Notes: generated by a model not told the origin, from the sequence alone. A stretch of 64,000 bases of DNA from Elusimicrobia bacterium GWA2_61_42 (GCA_001799615.1 MGTU01000014.1:27068-91067), one strand, 5' to 3'; counted from the stretch's first letter, positions 1-8,161 are shown. A program made the numbers and translations.

Positions 1-909
1 CATGCCGCCGAGCAGGTCGCGCTGCTGGGCGGGCAGCACTTCTTTGGGCAGCGAATCGCGCGCCGCGTGTATCCTGGACAGGTTGGGATCGCCTTGCGCC
101 GCGCCGCCGTCAAAGAAACTGCCGAGCAGGTAGACCTGGTCGGCGAAAGGCTTGCCTGAAAGCTGGCTGAGCTGAGCCGGGGTAAGGGTGCCGGAGGCTT
201 TAACGTTGTTCACGGCCTGCAGCAGCGCCATCTGGTCCTTGGAGGAGGCCAGGACGGCGTCGTCGTAGACGATGAAAGAGGGGTCCTGCTTCATCAACTG
301 GGCTATTACGGCGTTGCGTTCGCTGATGATCATGGCCGCCCAGGCGGCTTTGGTTATCGTCACATTGCCCGGCACCAGGTCCCCGGCGGCGTTATACCCG
401 TCCCTCGCCTGGTCCCAGGGCATGGAACGCGTTGAGGTCATGGTGCCGAAAACTACGTCCCACTGGCGTATGGCGCTCTTCACCACTTCTTTTTTCGAGG
501 CCGGGTAGGCAGGCTGGTACTTTTCCAGCCAGGTCAGCAGTTTTTCCGGTTCCGGGCCTATTCCGGCTTTGGCCAGCGGCTTATCGGCGTCTATCCTTAT
601 GGCAAGGGCCTGGTTAAGTTTATTGGCCTTGGTTTTATCCCACGGCATGGCCAGCAGCTCTTTCAGGTCTTTAAGCGCCTCGGCTTTGGCCGTAAGGGCG
701 GCGGCTTGCTGCGCGTCAGCGGCCGCAAGGTCCTGCGCCGGCCGGTCTTTCAGGAAAGCCGCGGCGGAAGCGGGGTCGCCGGCGGTGATCGCCGTTTCGT
801 AGGCGGCCAGCCTCTCCGCGGCGTTCTGGGCGAAGAGCCCGGTGCCGCAAAACAGCAGGCCGGCCGTAAGAACGGCCAGGCGCAGTTTTTTGGCGGTCGG
901 GGAGTTCAT
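1..909 (-). CDS. Secreted protein of unknown function, C-terminus beyond the window edge
   Basis: This frame is open from an ATG at 909 to the left window edge, so it is missing from the ORF track. About 303 residues are visible. It starts with a basic residue cluster and a hydrophobic stretch ending in LFAQ (about residues 8-27), which looks like a Sec signal peptide. The rest is helical and rich in Ala, Lys and Asp, with no motif I recognise. The start lies 2 nt after the stop of the C11 protease gene, so the two are probably translated from one message. The protein may be exported with the protease, as partner or substrate; that is inference. The coding call is firm from the uninterrupted frame and codon use; the function is unknown. 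Confidence 0.8.
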   Translation of the reverse strand, partial: MNSPTAKKLRLAVLTAGLLFCGTGLFAQNAAERLAAYETAITAGDPASAAAFLKDRPAQDLAAADAQQAAALTAKAEALKDLKELLAMPWDKTKANKLNQALAIRIDADKPLAKAGIGPEPEKLLTWLEKYQPAYPASKKEVVKSAIRQWDVVFGTMTSTRSMPWDQARDGYNAAGDLVPGNVTITKAAWAAMIISERNAVIAQLMKQDPSFIVYDDAVLASSKDQMALLQAVNNVKASGTLTPAQLSQLSGKPFADQVYLLGSFFDGGAAQGDPNLSRIHAARDSLPKEVLPAQQRDLLGGM

Positions 910-911
910 GA

Positions 912-2204
912 TCACGGCTTCAGCCGCTCCTCCATCATCTCGCGCAGGAAATCGTCCCAGAGCGAGTCGCGTGAGAAAGCCAGTTTTTCGTAGTTGGCGG
1001 AATTATAGCGCAGCTTGGGGATATAAATAGCCAGGCCGTGGGCTTTGGGCACCGAAGGCAGGCCGGTGTCTTTCACCAGCAGCGTTTCGGTTATGTAACC
1101 GCGCAAATCGTCCGAAGCGGCGCGAACCTCCGGGCTCGCGGCAAGCTGCCCTCTCACCTTGCCAAGGTAGTCGTAAAGATCTTTGGAGTCCCTCATCGTA
1201 AAATTATAGGTAGTGTTGACGGTATCTTTGGCAGCGGCGGCCGCGAAGGCGGCCGGGTCATTGCGCACGGCGCCGACCCAGTTATTAAGCCGGTCCACAA
1301 AGCCGGGCAGAGCCGAGGAACGGATGGCGGACAGCGTGACATCGGCGCGGTAGTAAGCGCCGTAGGCGTCCACGATCAGGGCGCCCAGGGCTTCCGAGTC
1401 CATCCCGGGATTGGCGGACAGCGGGCCAAGGATGGCGTCGTAAGGGTAGCTGTCCCCGGGGATAACCTCCTCGGAGCCCACGACGACCTCGGCGGAGTCC
1501 TTGAATTCATAGGCGACCCCCGCCATCTGCATCAGGCAGGCGTCGGTGGCGAAAACGTTTATTTTCTTCCCCAGCAATTGCTTCACCTGGGCGAGCGCCC
1601 GGCCCAGCTGGTCCACTTCCATATGGTTCTTGCTGACGTCGTCGTAAGAGATGCCCAGGCGCCCGGCGCCGTGGTTCCAGATGATCACGGCGGTTTTGCG
1701 CGCCGGGTAGCGGCGCACCGCGCGTTTCACGAAGCGCAGCAGGTTGGCGGCGCTGCCCATGTCGCCGTCATTGGAGGCATAGAACGGCGCGGAGGTGATG
1801 CGGCCGGCGTCTGCGTCCCTGGTCACAAAAATAGTCTTGGAACCGCGCTGGAACTCCAGGTTGCGCCCGGCCGAACCGTCAACGCCCATTATGCCGTACT
1901 CCACCACTACCGCCATCCGGTCGGTGGAGCCGACTTTCTCCATATCGTTTATGCTTTTATCGGCGAAACCGAGTATGCCCAGGTCGTTGACGCCGTTGAT
2001 GAAAACCATCACCAGCCACTCCCGTTCGGCCTGGTTGGCCGCCTGGGGCTGCGCCTCGGCCGCGGCAGGGGCCGGCACGGCCGGGACAAGCACGGAGGGC
2101 TGCGGCAGGTTGGAGTAAAGGCCTTCAAATGAAGCGTCCTGGGCCTTCAGTCCCATGGTAAGGACGGCTATTGCCGCCAGGGTCGCCAGGATAGTTCTTC
2201 TCAT
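912..2204 (-). CDS. Secreted clostripain-like cysteine peptidase (family C11)
   Basis: The product is a predicted exported cysteine protease. With the start at 2204 it has 430 residues: a signal peptide ending near LKAQ, a Pro/Ala-rich linker, then a C11 core. The catalytic His lies in IIWNHGAGRLG (about residue 178) and the nucleophilic Cys in FATDACLMQMA (about residue 223), the two hallmarks of clostripain-type enzymes, which usually cleave after basic residues. The ORF track begins nine codons earlier at 2231, but AGAGG sits 5 nt before the 2204 ATG and that start begins directly with the signal peptide, so I prefer it. It heads a two-gene unit with the secreted gene downstream and has a near-consensus promoter at 2329-2356. 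Family call is good; substrate unknown. Confidence 0.88.
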   Translation of the reverse strand: MRRTILATLAAIAVLTMGLKAQDASFEGLYSNLPQPSVLVPAVPAPAAAEAQPQAANQAEREWLVMVFINGVNDLGILGFADKSINDMEKVGSTDRMAVVVEYGIMGVDGSAGRNLEFQRGSKTIFVTRDADAGRITSAPFYASNDGDMGSAANLLRFVKRAVRRYPARKTAVIIWNHGAGRLGISYDDVSKNHMEVDQLGRALAQVKQLLGKKINVFATDACLMQMAGVAYEFKDSAEVVVGSEEVIPGDSYPYDAILGPLSANPGMDSEALGALIVDAYGAYYRADVTLSAIRSSALPGFVDRLNNWVGAVRNDPAAFAAAAAKDTVNTTYNFTMRDSKDLYDYLGKVRGQLAASPEVRAASDDLRGYITETLLVKDTGLPSVPKAHGLAIYIPKLRYNSANYEKLAFSRDSLWDDFLREMMEERLKP

Positions 2205-2317
2205 ATAAGCCTCTGCTATATTTTTGCCCATGAGTTGACTTTAATCAAAGGTCCAAGGACCTATATGCGTGTAGGCCATAAGGCCCAGAATAGATCATTT
2301 TAATGTGGGGTCGACGG

Positions 2318-2357
2318 CGCCTATAGATATTATAGGCGAATATCTTGACTTGTCAAG
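2318..2357 (-). promoter_or_regulatory. Consensus sigma70-type promoter of the C11 protease gene, embedded in two palindromes
   Basis: Read on the minus strand there is TTGACA (2356-2351), a 16-nt spacer and TATAAT (2334-2329). The -10 lies inside a perfect inverted repeat, CGCCTATA-N5-TATAGGCG (2318-2338). The -35 lies inside CTTGAC-TT-GTCAAG (2344-2357). The predicted start of transcription is near 2322, which leaves a leader of about 118 nt containing two more short dyads (AGGTCC-N2-GGACCT and GGCC-N4-GGCC). The two dyads over the promoter elements could be operator sites. That is inference, as no dedicated regulator lies beside them. Confidence 0.75.
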
Positions 2358-2385
2358 GTCTGCAAGTCAGGCAAAAGAACAGGAG

Positions 2386-3054
2386 CTAGCGCAGGACTTC
2401 GGCGGCAAAAGCCCTTACTTCCTCTATAAAGCCCTGCCAGTCCTTCACCGGCAGGTGGCCTTCCCGCTTGAACAGCACCAGGAAGTTCCTGGAACCCTGC
2501 ACGCGCAGGCCGAGATTGCGCTCGAACCAGGCGGCGCGGGCGGGCGTAAAGAACATATGAATGGCGGCCTCCTGCGAGCCGGTAAGGCGGTACTTATCGG
2601 AGAAGAGCGGGAAAGCGGGCAAGTCTATGTCCTTAAAACCGATAGCCTCACCGATCTTGTACATGAAAGACTCGGGCTTAAGGTCGAAATCCGGCACCTC
2701 GCAGCGCGAGCACTGCACCAGGGCCACGGTAAAGTTGTGGGTGGTCCTGTTCTTCCCGCTGCCGGTGGAATAGCTGTAGTCGAAAAACCGCAGTTCGCCG
2801 GCGGGAGAAGCCAGCTGTATCAGGCTGGAGGCGCTGTGAGAGCGCCCCACCCTGAAGAGCTCAAGCCCGGTTGACTCCAGGAAGCCGGTCTCGGGCCCGG
2901 CGGGCTGGAACGACAGTCCCATCGACGCGGCCAGTTCCGCCAGGTCATTACGGCGGCGCCAGCCCGCGTACATGGACAAACCGATGATGACGGCGACCAC
3001 CGAAACCAATATCGCTACCGGGTGAGTTTCAAAAGCTTTTACAAGAATATCCAT
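2386..3054 (-). CDS. Membrane-anchored protein of unknown function
   Basis: This 222-residue protein has one hydrophobic segment near the N-terminus (about residues 12-29) followed by RRR, which suggests a single anchor with the rest in the cytoplasm. The soluble part has a mixed alpha/beta pattern with a CSRC motif and no catalytic signature I recognise. Its ATG shares one base with the stop of the lipoprotein gene upstream (TGATG), so translation is probably coupled. It is the last gene of the parAB-asd operon. It resembles poorly characterised bacterial DUF-type membrane proteins; I cannot name the family. Confidence 0.8.
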   Translation of the reverse strand: MDILVKAFETHPVAILVSVVAVIIGLSMYAGWRRRNDLAELAASMGLSFQPAGPETGFLESTGLELFRVGRSHSASSLIQLASPAGELRFFDYSYSTGSGKNRTTHNFTVALVQCSRCEVPDFDLKPESFMYKIGEAIGFKDIDLPAFPLFSDKYRLTGSQEAAIHMFFTPARAAWFERNLGLRVQGSRNFLVLFKREGHLPVKDWQGFIEEVRAFAAEVLR

Positions 3055-3338
3055 CAGTTCCCCCCTGTTTTATTCAGGTCCAGGCTGTCCAGCTGCTGAA
3101 CAGCGGTCTTTTCGAACAGCGCCTTCGCGGCCTTCGCTTCGCCGACGCGCCCCACGGTGGTCTGCAGGTAATTTCCCGGCGCTTCCAGCGGGTTCCCGCC
3201 CGCGGCGGCGCCTGTGGAGACGGCGGCCGCCTGCCCGGAGGGCCCGGCTTTAGGCTGAGGAATGGTCTCCGGCTGCTTTTTACCGCAGGCAGAGAACCCG
3301 AAAGCCGCCAGAGCGGCAAGAACTATTATTTTTTTCAC
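3054..3338 (-). CDS. Small lipoprotein
   Basis: The product is a 94-residue predicted lipoprotein. The N-terminus has KK, a hydrophobic core and a lipobox-like FSAC, so Cys18 would be lipidated after signal peptidase II cleavage. The mature part is Pro/Ala/Gly-rich, then a short helical end. The start is GTG with GGGGGG 3-4 nt upstream. It lies between asd and the membrane protein gene and overlaps the latter by one base. No function can be read from the sequence. Confidence 0.75.
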   Translation of the reverse strand: MKKIIVLAALAAFGFSACGKKQPETIPQPKAGPSGQAAAVSTGAAAGGNPLEAPGNYLQTTVGRVGEAKAAKALFEKTAVQQLDSLDLNKTGGN

Positions 3339-3364
3339 GATCCCCCCTTTTTACCGGCCCCGCC

Positions 3365-4369
3365 CTAGAGCCGGATTATGCGCTCCGCTATCTGCACCGA
3401 ATTAAGGGCGGCGCCCTTGTACAGGTTGTCCGAAACTATCCACAGCTGAAATTCGTTGGCGGCCGTCTTCGCCCGGCGCAGCCGCCCGGCGTAAACCACT
3501 TCGGTGCGCAGGCCGTTCTCCAGGGGCGTGGGATAAGCTTGGGCCCTGGCCGAAAACTTCAGCCCGGGCGTGCGCCCCAGTTCTTTTTTGAGCGCCGCGA
3601 GGGAGCAGGGCCGGGCCGTTTTAAACCAGGCCGCCAGGGAATGCCCGCGCAGGACCGGCACACGCACCGCGGTGGTGCTTATTTTAATTTTTTTATCGCC
3701 CCAGATCTTTTTAAGCTCGCCCTCCACCTTGTTCTCCTCGGCGGAGTTGCCTTCCGCGTCGAAACCGCCGACCTGCGGAAAAAGATTAAAGGCGATAGGG
3801 CGCGGGAAACCGCCTTTGAGCGCGGGCGCCGCGCCGTTCTTCAAATAGGCCCGGAGTTCCTCTTCCAGGCGGACCATGGCGCTTCTGCCGGCCCCGGAAA
3901 CCGCCTGGTAAGTGGCCAGGCGCAGCTCGGTCACTCCGAATTTGCGGCGCACGCCGGCCAGGGCCACCGCCGCCCCGGTAAGGGTGCAGTTGGGCCCGGC
4001 AATAAGTTTTCTGGAGGCGCTCAGTTCGCCGCCGTTCACCTCGGGGATCACCAGCGGCACGCCTGGCGCCAGCCGGAAGCGGGAAGAATCGTCCACGCAC
4101 CAGGTGCCCGCCGCGGCCAGGCGCCTGGCGAAGCGTCCGGAAACCTCGTCGGTGGAAACGAAGAAAGCGATGTCGGCTTTTTTCAGAGCGGCCAGGGTAG
4201 GGGCGGCGCAGGGGTAACTCCTGCCGCAGAACCGCACGGCGGCCGGCTTGCGCCCCGAGTTAAAGGCGTAAAATTCCCCGGCGGGGAATTTCCGCGTCTC
4301 CAACAGGTGCAGCAGTTCACCGCCCACCATGCCAGAAGCGCCGACCACGGCTATATTGTATTTTTTCAC
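3365..4369 (-). CDS. asd: Aspartate-semialdehyde dehydrogenase
   Basis: Asd reduces aspartyl phosphate to aspartate semialdehyde with NADPH, at the branch point to lysine/diaminopimelate, threonine and methionine. The 334-residue length is normal. It shows the nucleotide-binding GASGMVG (residues 10-16), the PEVNG segment, the active-site Cys128 in GPNCTLTG and the YQAVSGAGR region. It overlaps the upstream secreted protein gene by 4 nt (ATGA) and is followed by the lipoprotein gene. It belongs to the operon that starts at parA, an unusual place for asd. The functional call is secure. Confidence 0.95.
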   Translation of the reverse strand: MKKYNIAVVGASGMVGGELLHLLETRKFPAGEFYAFNSGRKPAAVRFCGRSYPCAAPTLAALKKADIAFFVSTDEVSGRFARRLAAAGTWCVDDSSRFRLAPGVPLVIPEVNGGELSASRKLIAGPNCTLTGAAVALAGVRRKFGVTELRLATYQAVSGAGRSAMVRLEEELRAYLKNGAAPALKGGFPRPIAFNLFPQVGGFDAEGNSAEENKVEGELKKIWGDKKIKISTTAVRVPVLRGHSLAAWFKTARPCSLAALKKELGRTPGLKFSARAQAYPTPLENGLRTEVVYAGRLRRAKTAANEFQLWIVSDNLYKGAALNSVQIAERIIRL

Positions 4370-5403
4370 AGCGGCTCCGCGGCTGCCGGCGCCGGGGGAG
4401 GCGCGGGGGCCGGCACCGTTATTTCTTTGGAATAGCCGGTGTTCTCCAGGTTATCGACGGCCGCGGCCCGCAGGTAGAACATCTCCCTGGAGATCTCTTC
4501 GCGGCCGAAAGTCCAGAAATACGGGGCTTTGAACATGTAGCGGGTGACCCGCTGCCAATCGAACTTGTCGTAGGAAACCTCCAGCCATGCGGCGCGGATG
4601 TCCTCGCCTATGGCGGTAAAGGAAACGACGATGTTTTCCGGGTTCAGTTCGGCGGCAAAACCCTTGATAAAAACCTTGTATTCGTTGGCCGGCACCAGCT
4701 TTACGGCTATGGCGGGTTTCAGGCCGGAGATGGGCGTTTCCAGCACGCCCTCGCCCGACGGCGGATTGCCCTTTATGGAGCGGTTCAGCCAGACGTTCTC
4801 TTCCACGCTGTCGCTGAGGGCGGCGGAAATTATGGGCGAGCTTGAAGCGGAAGTAAAATAACGGGACGAGGACCAAAGGGCCAGGTAATTAGGGTTTTCA
4901 GCCGAAACGCGGGACAGCGGGATCTCGGTCCAGATCCAGCGGGCCGAGTCCACCCCGTCCAGGGAGTCGTTGGGCAGCGGCTCGCGCGGCAGGTCGGCCG
5001 CGTCCACCAGGAAATAGGTATGGTCGGAATTGAAGGTCGGGGCCTGGTTGACCGCCATGTAGATCTTGCCGGGAATGGGCGCGGTGTCCCAGGAAGCGGG
5101 CCAGGACTGGATCTTGGCGCGGCCCAGCTTGGCGCCGATGAACGCCTTGGCGTAGCTCCCCGCGGCGATGGGCGGCAGCTTTACCACCCAGCAGTTGTTG
5201 TAGCCCACGTACCAGTCGGCGTGAAAGCCGCCGTCGGCGTAAAGATAATATTTGCCCAGGTTCTTTTCCGGGGCGTGGTAGGCGGGAACGGGAGACTTGG
5301 CCGCGAAGGCCGAGGCCTTTTCCACGTCGGGAGAGGCCGGCGCCTGGGCGCGCGCGGCGCCGAGGCCGGCGGCGAGCAGCCCCGCCGCGAGAAGATAGCG
5401 CAT
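4366..5403 (-). CDS. Secreted protein of unknown function
   Basis: The 345-residue product has a clear signal peptide (MRYLLAAGLLAAGLGAARA). The body is rich in aromatic residues and Ser/Asn and looks like beta-sandwich material. The segment near residues 230-310, with VSFTAIGEDIRAAWLEVSYD, resembles an Ig-like or fibronectin-type domain. The C-terminus ends in a Pro/Ala tail. It sits between parB (13 nt away) and asd (4-nt overlap), so it is co-transcribed with chromosome-partition genes without an obvious reason. I do not recognise a family. Confidence 0.8.
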   Translation of the reverse strand: MRYLLAAGLLAAGLGAARAQAPASPDVEKASAFAAKSPVPAYHAPEKNLGKYYLYADGGFHADWYVGYNNCWVVKLPPIAAGSYAKAFIGAKLGRAKIQSWPASWDTAPIPGKIYMAVNQAPTFNSDHTYFLVDAADLPREPLPNDSLDGVDSARWIWTEIPLSRVSAENPNYLALWSSSRYFTSASSSPIISAALSDSVEENVWLNRSIKGNPPSGEGVLETPISGLKPAIAVKLVPANEYKVFIKGFAAELNPENIVVSFTAIGEDIRAAWLEVSYDKFDWQRVTRYMFKAPYFWTFGREEISREMFYLRAAAVDNLENTGYSKEITVPAPAPPPAPAAAEPL

Positions 5404-5416
5404 ATTGACCTTTGTG

Positions 5417-6286
5417 CTACTTTTTTAAAATTTGTGTTACTCTATCCAGATCGTCCAGAGAGAAGTAATGTATTATTATTTTACCATTCTGCGGCCCGGG
5501 CCCGGGGCAGATTTCCACCTTGGTGCCCAGGGTCTTTTCCAGGGCGGACTCCAGCTCCAGCGCCTCCGGGGTCTTGCGGGAGCCCGCGCGCGGAGCCCGC
5601 TGGGCCCTGGGGCGCAGCGCGTGGAAGCCCTGAGCGAAATTCTCGATATCGCGCACCGAAAGCTTTTCCGCCAGGATGCGCTGGAAGGCCTCGCGGCGCT
5701 TGGCGGAGTCGGGGATAGAGATAAGGGCGCGGGCGTGGCCCTCGCTGATGGACCCGCCCTGTATGCCCTGACGGATGTCCTCGTCCAGTTCCAGCAGGCG
5801 CAGCGTGTTGGAGACGGCCCCGCGGCTCTTGCCCACGCGCTTGGCGATGTCGGCCTGCGAAACCCCGAAATTCTGCATCAGCTGCCGGTAGGCCAACGCG
5901 GTGTCCACCGCGTTCAGGTCCTCGCGCTGTATATTCTCTATAAGGGAAAGCCCCAGCTTCTGCTCGTCGTCCAGGTCTTTCTTTACGATAGCCTCTATTT
6001 CGGCCATGCCGGCCAGCCTGCAGGCCCGCAGGCGGCGCTCCCCGGCTATCAGCTCATAGTGGTCCTCGCCCTGGTCCTTCCACACGGAAATTGGCTGCAG
6101 CAGCCCCCTTTCCTTGATGGATTCGGACAGCTCCGCCAGCGCGGCCTCGTCGAAATTACGGCGGGGCTGGTAGCGGTTGGGGCGTATTTTCCCCACCGGG
6201 ATCCGCTGCACCATGTCCCCTGAAATATCGTTATTATTAACCTTCGTTATAAGGGAGTCTATCCCCCTGCCTAAAGCCTTTCTCAT
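5417..6286 (-). CDS. parB: Chromosome-partitioning protein ParB (CTPase, parS-binding)
   Basis: ParB loads at parS as a CTP-dependent clamp and works with ParA to segregate the origin region. The 289-residue protein has the N-terminal CTP-binding domain with AGERRLRACRLAG, a central helix-turn-helix (VSQADIAKRVGKSRGAVSNT) and a C-terminal dimerisation region. The ORF track starts at a TTG (6304), but that codon precedes an AAGGAG Shine-Dalgarno placed 6 nt before the ATG at 6286, so I use 6286. parA lies just upstream and three parS-like sites lie near the operon promoter. Confidence 0.95.
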   Translation of the reverse strand: MRKALGRGIDSLITKVNNNDISGDMVQRIPVGKIRPNRYQPRRNFDEAALAELSESIKERGLLQPISVWKDQGEDHYELIAGERRLRACRLAGMAEIEAIVKKDLDDEQKLGLSLIENIQREDLNAVDTALAYRQLMQNFGVSQADIAKRVGKSRGAVSNTLRLLELDEDIRQGIQGGSISEGHARALISIPDSAKRREAFQRILAEKLSVRDIENFAQGFHALRPRAQRAPRAGSRKTPEALELESALEKTLGTKVEICPGPGPQNGKIIIHYFSLDDLDRVTQILKK

Positions 6287-6347
6287 AGGTGTCTCCTTAA
6301 CCAAAATCCGTCAAATTTGTGTCCGGAGGCTGAACCTCCGCGGAAGT

Positions 6348-7187
6348 TCAACCTCCGAGGTCGTATTCCAGCTCGGACTCCTCGGTTACATAGAGGTCAG
6401 ATTTATTATAGGCGGAAATATCCACACCGCGCCGCGCCAGGAACTCCAGCGCCAGCTCTTTATAGGCCAGGGCCCCGCGGGAGCTGGGATCGTAAACGAA
6501 AATGGACTGGCCAAAGCTGGGAGCCTCGGCAAGCCGCACATTGCGCGGAATAACGGTTTTATACAGGCGGTCGCCGTAATATTTGCCTATCTCCCCCTTA
6601 ACCTGGTTGGCCAGGTTTATGCGGGAATCGTACATGGTAATAACGCCGCCGTCTATCTTCAGACCGGGATTAAGCGCCTGACGGATCTTCTCCACGGTAT
6701 TCATGAAGTAGGCGAGCCCCTCCATGGCGTAGAATTCGCACTGCACCGGGGTAATTACCGAATTGGAGGAATTAAGGGCGTTAACCGTAAGCAGGCCCAG
6801 GGAAGGAGGACAGTCTATGATAATGAACTTATACATATCCCCTATCTTGGCCAGGGAGCGTTTAAGCACGGATTCCCTGGAGAATTCGCTGACCAACTCT
6901 ATCTCCGCGCCGGCCAGGTTGTGGCTAGTGGGCACTATATCCAGCCACTCCACCGACGTCTGGTGGATGGCGGACTCTATAGGGGCCTTGCCGCAAAGCA
7001 CGTCGTAAATGTTCTTATTATTTTTGGTTATATCCACGCCCAGGCCGGAAGTGGCGTTGCTCTGAGGGTCAAAGTCTATCAGGAGCGTCTCGTAATCAAA
7101 AGCCGCCAGGGCCACCGCCAGGTTAATGGACGTGGTGGTCTTGCCGACACCGCCCTTCTGGTTAGCTATCGCTACTATTTCAGCCAT
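6348..7187 (-). CDS. parA: Chromosome-partitioning ATPase ParA/Soj
   Basis: ParA is a deviant-Walker ATPase that forms gradients on the nucleoid and moves ParB-parS complexes. The 279-residue length is usual for chromosomal Soj. The Walker A motif QKGGVGKTTTS is at residues 9-19, followed by the DFDPQ switch and IIDCPPSLGLLTVNAL. It is the first gene of the operon parA-parB and has its own promoter (7274-7302). A parS-like site lies in its leader, so ParB could feed back on expression. Confidence 0.96.
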   Translation of the reverse strand: MAEIVAIANQKGGVGKTTTSINLAVALAAFDYETLLIDFDPQSNATSGLGVDITKNNKNIYDVLCGKAPIESAIHQTSVEWLDIVPTSHNLAGAEIELVSEFSRESVLKRSLAKIGDMYKFIIIDCPPSLGLLTVNALNSSNSVITPVQCEFYAMEGLAYFMNTVEKIRQALNPGLKIDGGVITMYDSRINLANQVKGEIGKYYGDRLYKTVIPRNVRLAEAPSFGQSIFVYDPSSRGALAYKELALEFLARRGVDISAYNKSDLYVTEESELEYDLGG

Positions 7188-7233
7188 ATATGCTCCCCGT
7201 CTGCCCGCTTTACCCGCCTAAAGGCCTGATCAA

Positions 7234-7249
7234 GTTTTCACGTGAAAAC
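7234..7249. promoter_or_regulatory. parS: parS-like site 1
   Basis: A perfect 16-bp palindrome, GTTTTCACGTGAAAAC. Its CACGTG core matches that of the bacterial parS consensus. It lies in the predicted parA leader, downstream of the promoter. Two more identical copies follow within 200 bp. Confidence 0.88.
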
Positions 7250-7273
7250 ATATCCCCTATCGCGAGTTAACCT

Positions 7274-7302
7274 ATTCTATAGTTTTAAGCCTGGCAAGTC
7301 AA
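7274..7302 (-). promoter_or_regulatory. Promoter of the parAB operon
   Basis: On the minus strand TTGACT (7302-7297), a 17-nt spacer and TAGAAT (7279-7274) form a good housekeeping promoter about 87 nt upstream of the parA ATG. Transcription would start near 7267, so parS-like site 1 falls in the leader and site 2 lies about 25 bp upstream of the -35. Confidence 0.7.
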
Positions 7303-7324
7303 ACACAATCCCCCCACCCCGATT

Positions 7325-7340
7325 GTTTTCACGTGAAAAC
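7325..7340. promoter_or_regulatory. parS: parS-like site 2
   Basis: An exact copy of GTTTTCACGTGAAAAC, upstream of the parA promoter. Confidence 0.88.
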
Positions 7341-7359
7341 ATACCACAGCGCGTTTGGC

Positions 7360-7396
7360 TACAAAGAAACGCCCCCAAAGCGCTGGCCTTGGGGGC
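7360..7396 (-). terminator. Intrinsic terminator of the DUF2089 operon
   Basis: GCCCCCAA...TTGGGGGC forms an 8-bp stem (7371-7378 with 7389-7396). On the minus strand it is followed by GTTTCTTTG. It lies about 50 nt past the stop of the 101-residue membrane protein gene and is preceded by the 19-bp element also seen at 8675. Confidence 0.65.
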
Positions 7397-7400
7397 AGAA

Positions 7401-7419
7401 ACCTCTTCATGGTGTTTTC
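7401..7419 (-). repeat. 19-bp element, copy 1, just before a terminator
   Basis: On the minus strand GAAAACACCATGAAGAGGT occurs here and again at 8675-8693. In both places it lies in the 3' untranslated stretch between a stop codon and an intrinsic terminator. Confidence 0.7.
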
Positions 7420-7430
7420 AGAGGGTCATT

Positions 7431-7446
7431 GTTTTCACGTGAAAAC
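7431..7446. promoter_or_regulatory. parS: parS-like site 3
   Basis: The third exact GTTTTCACGTGAAAAC palindrome. It abuts the stop codon of the neighbouring membrane protein gene, two bases away. It completes a cluster of three sites in 213 bp. Confidence 0.88.
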
Positions 7447-7447
7447 T

Positions 7448-7753
7448 TTATTTATCTCCCATTCTCCTGGCAGCCTCAGCGGCGTCTATCTTCCCCTGCT
7501 CCAAATCCTCCAACACCTTTGAAAGGCTGTCTTTTTTCTCTTTACGCTGCCCGGGGAACTTGTGCCCCCACCAATGGCGCCCGAACAAGGCGTCCCACAC
7601 GGACATAAGCCCTATGGCCACTATGATAATGGGCCAATCCCGCCCAAACCTAAAGGAAAGCCCCACATAGCCCAGATTGCTGGCCCAGATCAGGCCGCCC
7701 ACGGAAATGATCATTATGCCCCAAAAAAACTTCCTCAAGCTGAATGCGAACAT
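7448..7753 (-). CDS. Small membrane protein, LiaF/LiaI-like with SHOCT-type tail
   Basis: This 101-residue protein has two hydrophobic segments (about residues 8-27 and 38-55, the latter containing DWPIIIVAIGLMSVWDALF), which resembles the transmembrane domain of LiaI/LiaF-type envelope-stress proteins. The C-terminal KIDAAEAARRMGD looks like a short SHOCT-like helix pair. It is the third gene after a DUF2089 regulator and a SHOCT-like protein, with a 29-nt gap. That arrangement is typical of small envelope-stress operons, but the specific role here is inferred. Confidence 0.75.
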   Translation of the reverse strand: MFAFSLRKFFWGIMIISVGGLIWASNLGYVGLSFRFGRDWPIIIVAIGLMSVWDALFGRHWWGHKFPGQRKEKKDSLSKVLEDLEQGKIDAAEAARRMGDK

Positions 7754-7782
7754 GTTTCCTCCTTATATATAGCGCCTCTGGC

Positions 7783-8151
7783 TCACTCCACAAATATTTC
7801 CACCTTGTCCCCGCCATCCTGCACGTCCACGATCTTCATGGGCTCCTGGCTGTCTATCGCCTCCTGGATCTTTCCCAGGTCCACGTCGTAGCCCTTGTCG
7901 GCAAGCTTCGCCTTTATCTTGCTCTCTATGAACGGCGCCATGAACTTGGCCCAGGCAAGAGGAATATTAACGTTCACCTTGGGCTCAGCGGCGCCGCTCT
8001 CGTAAACACGTATGCGCAGAACCCGCCCCTTCCGCTCCCCCCCGCCGGAGGAAGAAGCCTTGCCCATCGCCTCGAGCAGCTCCATCGCCTCGGCCGAGGT
8101 GATCTTTTTCTCTTCCAACAGTTTAAGTATCCGCATTTTTTCTTCGTTCAT
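7783..8151 (-). CDS. SHOCT-like domain protein (YvlB/LiaX-type N-terminus)
   Basis: The 122-residue product begins with MRILKLLEEKKITSAEAMELLEAM, the usual signature of the SHOCT-like domain found at the N-terminus of YvlB/LiaX-type proteins. The rest is a predicted alpha/beta domain with paired beta strands (RVLRIRVYES, VNVNIPLAWA). There is no signal peptide. It lies 10 nt after the DUF2089 gene and before a LiaF-like membrane protein, suggesting joint action in envelope sensing. Family call is moderate. Confidence 0.8.
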   Translation of the reverse strand: MNEEKMRILKLLEEKKITSAEAMELLEAMGKASSSGGGERKGRVLRIRVYESGAAEPKVNVNIPLAWAKFMAPFIESKIKAKLADKGYDVDLGKIQEAIDSQEPMKIVDVQDGGDKVEIFVE

Positions 8152-8161
8152 ATGCTCTCCC

